The notes beneath the pieces are model-generated. The model was not told the origin of the DNA and ran no database searches. It worked only from the letters and a program-made list of their open reading frames with translations. A stretch of DNA of 64,000 bases. Origin: Curtobacterium sp. MR_MD2014 (GTDB taxonomy: Bacteria > Actinomycetota > Actinomycetes > Actinomycetales > Microbacteriaceae). The position numbers and the translations under genes were made by a program. Below are positions 24,440 through 33,334 of this stretch, in pieces (positions within the stretch are counted from its first letter, which is position 1; each line of letters starts with the position of its first letter). Location of the stretch: the NCBI RefSeq assembly GCF_000772085.1, contig NZ_CP009755.1:1984001-2048000 (forward strand), in the 5' to 3' direction.

Positions 24440-26104
24440 ATGACCGCCACGCTCGTCGCCAAGGACCTCGCCGGCGGGTACGCCGCCCGCACGCTCTTCG
24501 AGGGCCTCGACCTCACCGTCGCCCCGGGTGACGTGATCGGCCTGGTCGGTGTGAACGGGGCGGGCAAGTCCACGCTCCTCCGCCTCCTCGCCGGCGTCGA
24601 CGAGCCCCTCGCCGGGACGGTGTCGACGAACCCGCCGGACGCCTTCGTCGGCTGGCTCCCCCAGGAGCACGAGCGCATCACCGGAGAGTCGGTCGCGGCG
24701 TACGTCGCCCGGCGCACGGGCTGCGCCGACGCCACGGCCGACATGGACCGTGCTGCCGAGGCCCTGGGCGACCCGGACGGCGGCGACGCGGCGGCCGACC
24801 GGTACTCCACCGCGCTGGAACGCTGGCTGGCGTCCGGTGCCGCCGACCTCGAGGAGCGGCTGCCCGTCGTGCTCGCCGAGCTCGGGCTGGAGGCGACCCC
24901 GGACGGCTCCGGCGTCGGCCCGGACTCGCTGATGACCGCGCTGTCCGGCGGACAGACCGCCCGGGTCGGCCTGGCCGCCCTGCTGCTCTCCCGCTTCGAC
25001 GTCGTGCTGCTCGACGAGCCGACGAACGACCTCGACCTGGACGGGCTCGACCGACTCGAGCAGTTCGTCCGGGGGCTGCGCGGCGGTGCCGTCATGGTCA
25101 GCCACGACCGCGAGTTCCTCGCCCGATCGGTGACCGCCGTGCTCGAGCTCGACCTGGCGCAGTCGTCGCACCGGCTGTTCGGCGGCGGCTACGAGGCGTA
25201 CCTCGAGGAACGCGAGATCGCCCGGCAGCACAAGCGCGACGCGTACGACGAGTACGCCGCGACGAAGGCCGACCTGGTCTCACGCGCACGGACGCAGCGC
25301 GAGTGGTCGAGCCAGGGCGTGCGGAACGCGATGAAGAAGAACCCCGACAACGACAAGATCCGCCGCCGGGCGGCGAGCGAGTCGAGCGAGAAGCAGGCGC
25401 AGAAGGTCCGGCAGATGGAGTCACGCATCGCCCGGCTCGACGAGGTCGAGGAGCCCCGCAAGGAGTGGCAGCTCGCCTTCACCATCGGCAGTGCCCCGCG
25501 GTCCTCGGCCGTCGTCGCCACGCTGTCCGACGCCGTCTACGAGCAGGGCGACTTCACCCTCGGGCCGGTGTCGCTGCAGGTCTCCGGTGGCGACCGGATC
25601 GGCATCACCGGCCCGAACGGCGCCGGCAAGTCGACCCTGCTCCGCGCCCTGCTCGGCAGGACGGCGCCGACGAGCGGTTCGGCGTCGCTGGGCTCCAGCG
25701 TCGCGATCGGCGAGGTCGACCAGGCCCGCGCGGCGTTCACGGGCGAGCAGCCCCTCGCCGCGGCGTTCGAGGAGCTCGTCCCCGAGATGACCACCGCCGA
25801 CGTCCGGACCCTGCTCGCCAAGTTCGGGCTGAAGGCGGAGCACGTCGGTCGCCCGTCCGCTGCGCTCTCACCCGGTGAGCGGACTCGTGCCGGCCTCGCG
25901 CTGCTGCAGGCCCGCGGTGTGAACGTGCTCGTGCTCGACGAGCCGACGAACCACCTCGACCTGGCTGCGATCGAACAGCTCGAGCAGGCCCTGGAGTCCT
26001 ACGACGGCACCCTGCTGCTCGTCACGCACGACCGGCGGATGCTCGACACCGTCCGACTGGACCGGCGCTGGCGGGTCGAGGCGGGTCGCGTCACCGAGGT
26101 GTGA
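24440..26104 (+). CDS. ABC-F family ATPase (ribosome-associated)
   Basis: 554 aa with two ABC cassettes and no membrane helices. First: Walker A GVNGAGKST, signature LSGGQTAR, Walker B VVLLDEPTNDLD. A charged linker of about 80 residues contains KRDAYDEYAATKADLVSRARTQ and MKKNPDNDKIRRRAASESSE. Second: Walker A GPNGAGKST, signature LSPGERTRAG, Walker B LVLDEPTNHLD. ABC-F proteins act on the ribosome, in translation factor or antibiotic-protection roles. Which applies cannot be told. Confidence 0.92.
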   Translation: MTATLVAKDLAGGYAARTLFEGLDLTVAPGDVIGLVGVNGAGKSTLLRLLAGVDEPLAGTVSTNPPDAFVGWLPQEHERITGESVAAYVARRTGCADATADMDRAAEALGDPDGGDAAADRYSTALERWLASGAADLEERLPVVLAELGLEATPDGSGVGPDSLMTALSGGQTARVGLAALLLSRFDVVLLDEPTNDLDLDGLDRLEQFVRGLRGGAVMVSHDREFLARSVTAVLELDLAQSSHRLFGGGYEAYLEEREIARQHKRDAYDEYAATKADLVSRARTQREWSSQGVRNAMKKNPDNDKIRRRAASESSEKQAQKVRQMESRIARLDEVEEPRKEWQLAFTIGSAPRSSAVVATLSDAVYEQGDFTLGPVSLQVSGGDRIGITGPNGAGKSTLLRALLGRTAPTSGSASLGSSVAIGEVDQARAAFTGEQPLAAAFEELVPEMTTADVRTLLAKFGLKAEHVGRPSAALSPGERTRAGLALLQARGVNVLVLDEPTNHLDLAAIEQLEQALESYDGTLLLVTHDRRMLDTVRLDRRWRVEAGRVTEV

Positions 26105-26198
26105 CGGGACGGCGGGGAGGCCCGTGGTGGACCCGTCGAGCGTCTCCTGAGACACGCTCACGGCCGCGATCTGGTGAACTGGGTGCGGGAGGGGACAC

Positions 26199-27122
26199 AT
26201 GCGACGCAGGACCTGGGGCATCACGATCGCCGCGGTGGCGGCAGCGACGCTGGCCGCGGTGGGGATCGGCGCGGCCGTGCAGCAGCCGGGACCGGCGGCC
26301 ACGACCGCCGCACGGGCGACGTCGGTGCCGACCCGGACGGCCACCCCGACGCCGACACCGAGGCCGACGCTGCCCGCGATCCCGGCTGCCGCGTCCGACG
26401 CCGAGCTCGCGGCACTCCCCCTGGCGTTCCACGACGCGGTCGTCCCGGAACTCCTCGACGGCAGCACCGTCCGACCGGACAACCAGTGGCAGATCGCCAC
26501 CCCGAAGCAGCGCCTCGTCGCGCTCTACGCCGCCCCCTCGGCGGATGCGCGCCCCGTCGCCACACTCGCCTCGACGGTCTCCACGATCGAGACGCCCGCA
26601 GCGACCGCCGTCTGGGGCCGGTCGGACGGGGAGGACGGCGGCATGGTCCTCGTGTCGACCCCCGCCCGGAACCGCACGCCCGGCGACGGCGGCGACCCGA
26701 CCGCGCCGAGCGCCACCTTCGCGTGGGCGCGTGCGTCGGACTTCTCGATCGCGTCGGTCGACCGGATGGTCCGCGTGGACGTCGCCGCGTCGACGGTGTC
26801 CGTCGTGCACCAGGACGACTCGGTGTCGGCGTCGGAGCCCGCCCGCCTGGGGACCCCGGACGACCCCACACCCACCGCGACCGCGACGTACGTCGAAGCC
26901 GCCTACGTCGATGCGCGCGTGATCTACACGCAGGGCAACCCGATCATCCTGACCGGGGCGCACTCGTCACGCATCCCGCAGTACGGCGGCAACGCGGCCC
27001 TCACCGCCCTGCACTACTACCCGGACCCGAACGGCAGCTCGCACGGGTGCGTCCGGATCTCCGCGGCGATGACGAAGACGCTGGCCGAGCTGCCCGTCGG
27101 GACCGCGATCTGGTTCACCTGA
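26199..27122 (+). CDS. L,D-transpeptidase (YkuD domain)
   Basis: 307 aa from an ATG preceded by GGGAGGGG. An N-terminal membrane anchor/signal (about 8-28) is followed by a Thr/Pro-rich stalk. The C-terminal YkuD domain has the first His in LTGAHSSRIPQYGG and the catalytic motif GSSHGCVRIS with Cys284. It forms 3-3 peptidoglycan cross-links or related bonds outside the membrane. It stands alone. Confidence 0.88.
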   Translation: MRRRTWGITIAAVAAATLAAVGIGAAVQQPGPAATTAARATSVPTRTATPTPTPRPTLPAIPAAASDAELAALPLAFHDAVVPELLDGSTVRPDNQWQIATPKQRLVALYAAPSADARPVATLASTVSTIETPAATAVWGRSDGEDGGMVLVSTPARNRTPGDGGDPTAPSATFAWARASDFSIASVDRMVRVDVAASTVSVVHQDDSVSASEPARLGTPDDPTPTATATYVEAAYVDARVIYTQGNPIILTGAHSSRIPQYGGNAALTALHYYPDPNGSSHGCVRISAAMTKTLAELPVGTAIWFT

Positions 27123-27128
27123 CGTCGG

Positions 27129-27677
27129 TCACCGGCCGGTGGCGAGCCCCAGGCGCTCCACGACGTCGGCGCTCTCCTCGTCGGGCGAGCGCTCGGCCGA
27201 CACGGTCAGGTGCGCCTCGTCCGGCTGCGGCGGCTCGAGCGTCGCGAGCTGCGAGGCGAGCAACGACGTCGGCATGAAGTGCCCGGCACGTGCGGACATC
27301 CGCTGCTCGACGAGGGCGGGGTCGCCGGCGACGTGCACGAACACCACGCCGGGCGCCCGGAGCACGTCGCGGTAGGAGCGCTTCAGCGCCGAGCAGGTGA
27401 CGACCCCGGGGGCGTCGTCGGCCAGGTGCGACCGGATCCACTCCGCGATCGTCCCGAGCCACGGCCAGCGGTCCTCGTCCGTGAGCGGGGTGCCCTCCTC
27501 CATCTTCGCGACGTTGGCGGGCGGGTGCATGTCGTCGCCCTCCGCGAACTCCCACCCGAGCCGCGCTGCGACCGTCGCGGCGAGCGTCGACTTGCCGGAG
27601 CCGGAGACCCCCATCACCACGAGGACGCGCGGCTCGGTGCCGTCGGTGCCGACCGGAGCGTCGTCGGTCGCCGCCAT
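27129..27677 (-). CDS. gntK: Gluconokinase
   Basis: 182 aa. P-loop GVSGSGKST at 23-31, the gluconokinase motif EGDDMHPPANVAKM, DEDRWPWLGTIAEW, and CSALKRSYRDVLR. It phosphorylates gluconate to 6-phosphogluconate with ATP. Its ATG shares one base with the gntP stop (TGATG), so the two are coupled. It belongs to the gluconate regulon with gntP and the divergent gntR. Confidence 0.95.
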   Translation of the reverse strand: MAATDDAPVGTDGTEPRVLVVMGVSGSGKSTLAATVAARLGWEFAEGDDMHPPANVAKMEEGTPLTDEDRWPWLGTIAEWIRSHLADDAPGVVTCSALKRSYRDVLRAPGVVFVHVAGDPALVEQRMSARAGHFMPTSLLASQLATLEPPQPDEAHLTVSAERSPDEESADVVERLGLATGR

Positions 27678-29242
27678 CAGAAGAACACCCCCGCGATGAG
27701 CACGCCGACCAGACCGATGACCGAGATGAGGCACTCGAGCACCGTCCACGTCTTGAACGTCTGCCCGACCGTGGTGCCGAGGTAGCCCTTGACGAGCCAG
27801 AAGCCCGCATCGTTGACGTGCGACAGGAACACCGACCCGGCGCCGATCGCCAGCACGAGCAACGAGGTCTCCGGCGTGGACAGGTCGGCTGCGATCGGCG
27901 CCATGATGCCGGCGGCGGTGACGGTCGCGACGGTGGCGGAACCGGTGGCGACGCGGACGAGGGCGGACACCACCCACGCGACGAGCAGGACCGAGATGCC
28001 GGACTCCTGCACCGCGTCGGCGATCACCCCGCCGATGCCGGTGTCGATGAGCACCTGCTTGAAGCCACCGCCCGCGCCGACGATGAGCAGCACGCCGGCG
28101 ACCGGGGGCAGCGCGTCCTCGAGGGACTTCGCAACGGCGCTCCGGTCCATGCCGCCGCCGATCGCGAAGAAGACCATGGCGAAGACGGTGGCGATCCCGA
28201 TGGCGATCATCGGGGTACCGAGGAAGTCGAGCAGCGACACCCAGCCGCCCGCGGCGTCGGGGGCGACCGCCTCGCGGACCGCCTGGGCGAGCATGAGCAC
28301 GACCGGCAGCAGGATGCCGACGAGCGCGACGGCGAACGACGGGCTGCGCGGTTCGCTGATGACGCGGGTGAAGTCGCTCTTGCCGTTCGGCAGGGACGCG
28401 GTGTCCTGCGTGGCGGGGCCGCGACGCGCCTCCCGGCCGGCGTGCGCGGGGTCCGACGGCCCCGAGCCACCGCTGCCGGACGTGCCGGAACCGCGCGAGC
28501 CGAACATGTCCGGTGCGGGGATGTCGACCCAGCGGGCCGCGAAGCGCGCGAAGACGGGACCGGCCAGCACGATCACCGGGATCGCCAGGACGATGCCGAA
28601 CGCGAGCGTCGTGCCGAGGTTCGCGCCGACCGTCGAGACCGCGACGAGCGGGCCGGGGTGCGGCGGCACGAAGGCGTGCATGGTGGAGAGGCCGACCAGG
28701 GCGGGCACCGCGATCTTCATGATCGGGACACCGCTGCGCTTCGCGACCAGCACGATGATCGGGATGAGGAGCACCAGGCCGACCTCGAAGAACATCGGGA
28801 GGCCGATCAGCGCGCCGATGAGCGCCATCGTCCACGGCAGCGCGGCCTTCGACGAGCGACGGACGAGGGTGTCGACCACGCGGTCGGCGGCCCCGGAGTC
28901 GACGAGCATCCGACCGAACATCGACCCGAGGCCCACCAGGATGCCGACGCTCGTCATCGTCGACCCGAAGCCGGTGCCGAAGCTCGTGACCGTCTTGTCG
29001 GGCGCCAGACCCGCACCGATCCCGACCCCGAGCGCGCCGATCGTCAGCGCGACGAACGGGTGCACCTTGAGCCAGGTGATCAGCACGATGATGACGACGA
29101 TGCCGAGCAGCGCCGCGACGATGAGCTGACCGATCGGACCGGACGGGTCGACGGTCTGCGTGCCGCCGCCCTCCGCGGCCAGGACCGTGAGGCCGTGCAC
29201 CGCGTCGGCCGCCGCGGTTCCTCCGGTGGGTGCGTGAGGCAT
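27677..29242 (-). CDS. gntP: Gluconate:H+ symporter (GntP family)
   Basis: 521 aa, about 12-14 membrane helices. GntP features include FGSTMTSVGILVGLGSMFG, AFVPPHPGPL and SHVNDAGFWLVKGYLG. The ATG at 29242 has AGGAAGGGG upstream. A hydrophilic loop of about 60 Gly/Ser/Pro-rich residues (around residues 240-290) is longer than in typical GntP. It imports gluconate, then phosphorylated by the coupled kinase. Confidence 0.93.
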   Translation of the reverse strand: MPHAPTGGTAAADAVHGLTVLAAEGGGTQTVDPSGPIGQLIVAALLGIVVIIVLITWLKVHPFVALTIGALGVGIGAGLAPDKTVTSFGTGFGSTMTSVGILVGLGSMFGRMLVDSGAADRVVDTLVRRSSKAALPWTMALIGALIGLPMFFEVGLVLLIPIIVLVAKRSGVPIMKIAVPALVGLSTMHAFVPPHPGPLVAVSTVGANLGTTLAFGIVLAIPVIVLAGPVFARFAARWVDIPAPDMFGSRGSGTSGSGGSGPSDPAHAGREARRGPATQDTASLPNGKSDFTRVISEPRSPSFAVALVGILLPVVLMLAQAVREAVAPDAAGGWVSLLDFLGTPMIAIGIATVFAMVFFAIGGGMDRSAVAKSLEDALPPVAGVLLIVGAGGGFKQVLIDTGIGGVIADAVQESGISVLLVAWVVSALVRVATGSATVATVTAAGIMAPIAADLSTPETSLLVLAIGAGSVFLSHVNDAGFWLVKGYLGTTVGQTFKTWTVLECLISVIGLVGVLIAGVFF

Positions 29243-29360
29243 CTGTGCCCCTTCCTGGAGCCGCTGCCTCGCGGCTCCGTCGCCTTCGTGTGCGTGTCGT
29301 ACGCTCCGGACGGCCGCTCGGCGCGGCCGCCCCCGGGTGTCCGATCGGGCACCCCAATAA

Positions 29361-29374
29361 TCTGATAAATCAGA
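29361..29374. promoter_or_regulatory. GntR-type operator
   Basis: TCTGAT-AA-ATCAGA is a perfect inverted repeat in the 255-bp gap between divergent gntP and gntR. FadR-subfamily GntR regulators bind such TnGT/TGAT palindromes. It likely mediates gluconate-responsive control of both genes. Confidence 0.7.
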
Positions 29375-29497
29375 CTGTACAACGATCCGCCGCGCGGCAC
29401 CCGCCGTCCGGCGCATTCTGCCGCTTCGATGGAGTCCGCGTCACAGGGACGGGACCGTCACGCGCCGTCCGTCCCGCAGAGCACGACCGGAGGAACG

Positions 29498-30256
29498 ATG
29501 ACCACCGCCCGCGGCCTCCATGCCCACGTGCTCGAGACCCTCGGCCAGCGCATCGTCGACGGGGTGCTGCCCGCCGGCACCGTCGTCCGGCCGGAGCTCG
29601 TCGCATCCGAGTCCGGCGTCTCCCGCTCCGTCGTGCGCGAGGCCCTGCGCGTCCTGCAGTCCCTCGGCCTGGTCGAGCCCCGGCAGCGGGTCGGCACGCA
29701 GGTGCTCCCCGTGTCGTCGTGGGAGCTCCTGGCGCCGACCGTCATCCGGTGGCGCGGCGCCTCGCCCGCGTACTTCGTGCAGCAGCGGGAGCTGCTCGAG
29801 CTCCGTCTCGGGGTCGAACCCGTCGCAGCGGCCCTCGTCGCGGGGAACGCCGGAGCGTCCGGCGACACCGGGCTGTCCGGCGACACCGGGCTGACCGGCG
29901 ACACCGGCTCGCCCGGTCAGGCGGTCCTGCTCGCGGCGCGGGACATGCTCGACGCCTGGGGCCGGGAGGACAGTCGCGCCTACCTCGAGGCCGACGTCCG
30001 CTTCCACCGCGCACTCCTGACCGGGTCGGGCAACGCCGTGTTCACGCACTTCGCCGGCACCGTCGAGGCACTCCTGCGGACGCGGACGTCGGAGTCGCGG
30101 GACACCATCTCCCGCTGGACCCGCGACGCCGCGGTCCGTCACGAGGCGGTGGCGCTCGCCGTGGTCGCCGGGGACGCCGCCGCTGCCGGCGAGGCGGCCA
30201 CGGCGCTGCTGCGCGTGACCCGTGACGAGTTCATCGCCGAGGCGCCGAGCGCCTGA
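29498..30256 (+). CDS. gntR: GntR-family regulator (FadR subfamily) of gluconate genes
   Basis: 252 aa from an ATG after GGAGG. The winged HTH is in LGQRIVDGVLPAGTVVRPELVASESGVSRSVVREALRVLQ. A FCD ligand domain follows, with LRLGVEPVAAALVA, DVRFHRALL and the metal-binding-type His in VRHEAVALAV. Between FCD helices is an insert of three GDTG(L/S)(S/T/P) repeats encoded by an 18-bp tandem repeat (29861-29914). Divergence from gntP-gntK and the shared operator indicate gluconate control. Confidence 0.92.
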   Translation: MTTARGLHAHVLETLGQRIVDGVLPAGTVVRPELVASESGVSRSVVREALRVLQSLGLVEPRQRVGTQVLPVSSWELLAPTVIRWRGASPAYFVQQRELLELRLGVEPVAAALVAGNAGASGDTGLSGDTGLTGDTGSPGQAVLLAARDMLDAWGREDSRAYLEADVRFHRALLTGSGNAVFTHFAGTVEALLRTRTSESRDTISRWTRDAAVRHEAVALAVVAGDAAAAGEAATALLRVTRDEFIAEAPSA

Positions 30257-30276
30257 CGCCCGGCGTACCGGGCGGA

Positions 30277-30350
30277 ACCGGGCGTACCTGACGTACCGGG
30301 CGTACCTGGCAGAACCGGGCGTACCTGGCAGAACCGGGCGTACCTGACGT
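30277..30350. repeat. Tandem repeat, 18-19 bp unit, four copies
   Basis: ACCGGGCGTACCTG begins four consecutive units, followed by ACGT (units 1 and 4) or GCAGA (units 2 and 3). Partial copies lie just upstream. The array sits in the gap between convergent gntR and a GNAT gene and has no open frame of interest. Confidence 0.7.
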
Positions 30351-30415
30351 TCCCAGAGCACCAGGGACGCCCGGAACGACCAGCCATCGCACACGTCATG
30401 GGAAGGATCGGGCAG

Positions 30416-30452
30416 CCGGGAGGCTCGGGGCCACCCCGCCACGCGCCTCCCG
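30416..30452. terminator. GGGAGGC-family hairpin
   Basis: CCGGGAGGC (30416-30424) faces GCCTCCCG (30445-30452) around about 20 bases. It lies in the gap between convergent genes and could terminate gntR transcription. Confidence 0.5.
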
Positions 30453-30508
30453 CCCGGCGCCGCCCGACACCGACGGGCCCGCACCCGTGCAGGAGGCCGC
30501 AGGATGCT

Positions 30509-30604
30509 CGAGACGCCGCACGGATGGCGAGACGCCGCGATCCGGGCGGCGTCTCGCGCACGTCGAGGGCGCTCCGCGCCGACGCCGGCGTCTCGCGCAC
30601 GTCG
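30509..30604. repeat. Alternating inverted and direct repeats
   Basis: CGAGACGCCG occurs at 30509 and 30528. Its complement CGGCGTCTCG occurs at 30547 and 30586, the latter two inside an identical 19-base direct repeat (CGGCGTCTCGCGCACGTCG). Several alternative hairpins are possible. It lies at the 3' end of the minus-strand GNAT gene. Confidence 0.6.
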
Positions 30605-30641
30605 GACACCGCTTCGACGGCGCAGCCTCGGACCGCTCGCG

Positions 30642-31250
30642 TCAGCGCCCGGCGCGCGCGAACAACCGCGGGCCGCGCAGGCGCAGCCGCATCGTGACGG
30701 TGCCGAGCCAGCGGTCGTACTTGTAGCCGACCTTGCCCATGCGGCCGACCTCCTCGAAGCCGAGTCGCTCGTGCAGCCGGATCGAGGCCTCGGCCTGCCG
30801 GTCGGCGATCACGGCGATGACCTCGCGGACGCCGGCGGCACGGCACTCCGCGAGCAGCGCCTCCATGAGGGCCCGTCCGAGACCCTTCCCGCCCGACGCG
30901 GCACCGAGGTAGATCGAGTCCTCGACCACGTGGTTCGACCGGTCGCGGGGGTTCCAGGGGTCGACCAGGGCGTAGCCGAGGATCTGCCCCGAGGGGTTCT
31001 CGGCGACGAGGAACGGCAGCCCGCGCCGGCGCACCTCGTCGTAGCGCTGCTTCCAGCGGGCGAAGGTGAACGCCGACGGGTCGAAGGTCACCGACGAGTT
31101 CCGGACGTAGTGCGTGTGGATCTCGCGCACGTCCGGCAGGTCCCGCGGGTCGGCGGCCCGGATCGTGTACGAGAACGTCGCCTCGGCGGGCACGGGCGCA
31201 CGCAGGTGTCGCGGCAGGACACGACGGCGCTGGTATTCCTCCTCGAGCAC
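30642..31250 (-). CDS. GNAT acetyltransferase (phosphinothricin-acetyltransferase-like)
   Basis: 202 aa from the GTG at 31250. The N-terminal IRAADPRDLPDVREIHTHYV and the acetyl-CoA site ASGGKGLGRALMEALLAEC match the Pat/Bar-like GNAT group, and ASIRLHERLGFEEVGRMGKVGYKYDRW is its characteristic C-terminus. It acetylates an amino-acid-like amine; true phosphinothricin activity is not established. TAGGCT six bases upstream suggests leaderless expression. Confidence 0.88.
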   Translation of the reverse strand: MLEEEYQRRRVLPRHLRAPVPAEATFSYTIRAADPRDLPDVREIHTHYVRNSSVTFDPSAFTFARWKQRYDEVRRRGLPFLVAENPSGQILGYALVDPWNPRDRSNHVVEDSIYLGAASGGKGLGRALMEALLAECRAAGVREVIAVIADRQAEASIRLHERLGFEEVGRMGKVGYKYDRWLGTVTMRLRLRGPRLFARAGR

Positions 31251-31256
31251 GGTCCG

Positions 31257-31262
31257 AGCCTA
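31257..31262 (-). promoter_or_regulatory. -10 element, leaderless start of GNAT gene
   Basis: TAGGCT on the minus strand lies six bases before the GTG at 31250. Confidence 0.5.
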
Positions 31263-31304
31263 CGGGCTGCGATGCGCCCGGGTCCATCGCACCACGGGGG
31301 GGGG

Positions 31305-31985
31305 TCAGGCGGGGAGCGTCCAGTCGACCGGGTCGGCGCCCTGCTCGCGGAGCAGCGCGTCGACCTGCGAGAACGGCCGGCTGCCGAAGAACCCGCGGGA
31401 GGCGCTGAGCGGGGACGGGTGCGCCGACGCCACGACCGGGGTGTCGCCGAGCAACGGGCGGACCGACGCGGCCTGGGCGCCCCACAGGACGGCGACGAGG
31501 GGCTTCCCCCGCGCGACGAGCGCACGGACGGCCTGGTCGGTGACGGCCTCCCAGCCCTTGCCGCGGTGGCTGCCGGCGGCACCGGCCTCGACGGTCAGCA
31601 CCCGGTTGAGCAGGAGCACGCCCTGCTCCGACCACGCCCGCAGGTCGCCGTGCGGCGGGGGCGTCACCCCGAGGTCGTCGTGCAGCTCGCGGTAGATGTT
31701 CGCCAGGCTGCGCGGGACCGGTCGCACGTGCGGGTCGACGGCGAAGGACAGCCCGATCGGGTGTCCGGGTGTCGGGTAGGGGTCCTGGCCGACGACGAGC
31801 ACCTTCACGTCGTCGAACGGCTGCGTGAAGGCACGCAGCACGACGTCACCGGCCGGCAGGTAGTGCCGACCCGCGGCGACTTCGTCGCGGAGCCAGTCGC
31901 CCATCCGGTGCACGTCGGCCTCGACCGGTGCGAGGGCCTCGGCCCACCCGGGGTCGACGAGGTCGCGCAGCGGGTGCGGGCGCAC
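31305..31985 (-). CDS. ung: Uracil-DNA glycosylase, family 1
   Basis: 226 aa from the GTG at 31985. The water-activating motif is [12 protein letters not shown] with Asp68, and the C-terminal [13 protein letters not shown] is the minor-groove loop. [14 protein letters not shown] is also present. It removes uracil from DNA in base-excision repair. Length matches the family (about 220-230 aa). It lies just after the S51 peptidase gene on the same strand. Confidence 0.96.
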   Translation of the reverse strand: MRPHPLRDLVDPGWAEALAPVEADVHRMGDWLRDEVAAGRHYLPAGDVVLRAFTQPFDDVKVLVVGQDPYPTPGHPIGLSFAVDPHVRPVPRSLANIYRELHDDLGVTPPPHGDLRAWSEQGVLLLNRVLTVEAGAAGSHRGKGWEAVTDQAVRALVARGKPLVAVLWGAQAASVRPLLGDTPVVASAHPSPLSASRGFFGSRPFSQVDALLREQGADPVDWTLPA

Positions 31986-31990
31986 AGAGG

Positions 31991-32710
31991 TCAGGCGCCC
32001 ATGGTCGCGACGGAGACGGACTCGTCGCCGGCGACCACGCGCCAGACGCTGCCCGACCCGCGGACCTCGAGCGCACCCTCGCCGACGACCAGCGCGGTGT
32101 CCTCGTCGATCGCGAGCCCGGCCGTGACGAACTCCGCCTCGGCCGCCGCGACGAGCCGGGCCAGCGTGCCGGCCTGCACGGCGTGGACGTCGATCGTCAG
32201 GTCGACCAGCCCGAGCCCCTCGCGGAGCTCGACCTCGTCGAGGCCCTCGGACGACCCCTGCGGGCAGACCTCGACGCCGCCGATGCGCCACCCGCCCACG
32301 AGCGCCCGGTCTGCGGCGACCATCGCGCCGGCGGAGTAGCCGAGGTACGGCAGCCCGTCGGAGACGAGGAGCCGGATCTGGTCGACGAGGGGCTGGATCG
32401 CGTCGAGGTACGCCGGGGTGACCCCGCCGCCGATCACGAGCGCGTCCACGTCGCTCAGCACCGTCGTGGCGAAGCCCTCGCCCGCGGCGACCTCGGTCAC
32501 CAGGACCTCGGCCTGTCGGGCGCCACCGAGGACCTCGGCGATGTCGGCGGTCGACGACGGGGCGGCACCGGACGGGCCGGTCACGGAGAGCAGGGCGATC
32601 CGGGGCACGCTCCGGCCGACCGCGGCGGAACGCGCGGCGGCCTCGGCCAGGAACGGGGCGGCGACGTCGGCCGCGACGAGGGGACCCCCGCCGACGAGGT
32701 ATATGCTCAC
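31991..32710 (-). CDS. Peptidase S51-family protein (dipeptidase E/cyanophycinase-like)
   Basis: 239 aa from the GTG at 32710. It starts with the fold's typical IYLVGGGP, and the nucleophile elbow is [11 protein letters not shown] with Ser126. S51 enzymes cleave aspartyl dipeptides or cyanophycin-like substrates. The start overlaps the phosphoribosyltransferase stop as GTGA, so the two are coupled. Only five bases separate its stop from ung. Confidence 0.82.
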   Translation of the reverse strand: MSIYLVGGGPLVAADVAAPFLAEAAARSAAVGRSVPRIALLSVTGPSGAAPSSTADIAEVLGGARQAEVLVTEVAAGEGFATTVLSDVDALVIGGGVTPAYLDAIQPLVDQIRLLVSDGLPYLGYSAGAMVAADRALVGGWRIGGVEVCPQGSSEGLDEVELREGLGLVDLTIDVHAVQAGTLARLVAAAEAEFVTAGLAIDEDTALVVGEGALEVRGSGSVWRVVAGDESVSVATMGA

Positions 32711-33240
32711 GACTCGGCCGTCACCGGGGCGAGGGCGCTCCACGGGAAGGTGATCCACCCGTCGACACGACGCCACACGTGGTCGGGCTCGAGCACGGTG
32801 CCGGGCTTCGAGTACAGGCAGGCGCTCCGCACGTCGGCGCCGGCGTTCCGGATGATGTCGACCACCAGGCGCAGGGTGCGGCCGGAGTCGGAGACGTCGT
32901 CGACCACCAGGACGCGCTTGCCCGCCAGGCTCGGCGCGTCGAGGGCGGGCGAGAGGATGACCGGCTCGTCGAGACGCTGCTCGACGTCGGTGTAGAACTC
33001 GACGTTGATCGAGCCGCACTCCTTGGTGCCGAGCGCGTACGCCACGGCGCCGGCGATGATGAGCCCGCCGCGCGCGACCGCCACGACGACCTCGGGCTCG
33101 AAGCCGGAGGACAGGACGTCCTTGGCGAGCAGCCGCGCCGCGTCACCGAACTCCAGCCAACCGAGCACCTCGGGCCCGCTCGTCACGGTCACGGTCGAGG
33201 GAGCCTGCGCGGCTTGCCCGGGTTCGCTGCTGATCGGCAT
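32707..33240 (-). CDS. Phosphoribosyltransferase (purine type)
   Basis: 177 aa. The PRPP-binding motif is [16 protein letters not shown], with the upstream [20 protein letters not shown] typical of hypoxanthine/xanthine phosphoribosyltransferases. It would salvage a purine base with PRPP. The base specificity is not clear. TACCGT six bases before the ATG supports the start. Confidence 0.87.
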   Translation of the reverse strand: MPISSEPGQAAQAPSTVTVTSGPEVLGWLEFGDAARLLAKDVLSSGFEPEVVVAVARGGLIIAGAVAYALGTKECGSINVEFYTDVEQRLDEPVILSPALDAPSLAGKRVLVVDDVSDSGRTLRLVVDIIRNAGADVRSACLYSKPGTVLEPDHVWRRVDGWITFPWSALAPVTAES

Positions 33241-33246
33241 CCGCCC

Positions 33247-33252
33247 ACGGTA
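33247..33252 (-). promoter_or_regulatory. -10 element, leaderless start of phosphoribosyltransferase gene
   Basis: TACCGT on the minus strand lies six bases before the ATG at 33240. It probably drives the phosphoribosyltransferase, S51 peptidase and ung genes. Confidence 0.45.
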
Positions 33253-33334
33253 CCGGCAGGGAGCCACCCGCCGCGACCCGCGCCCGGACACCGCGCGCGC
33301 CGGGACCGGCGCACGGGCCCGGACGGGCCCCGTG

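Noticed and set aside
21977..25231. Minus-strand open frame of over 1000 codons
   Set aside because: Only its end overlaps a real gene (the 3-hydroxyacyl-CoA dehydrogenase in a different frame). The rest opposes well-supported genes.
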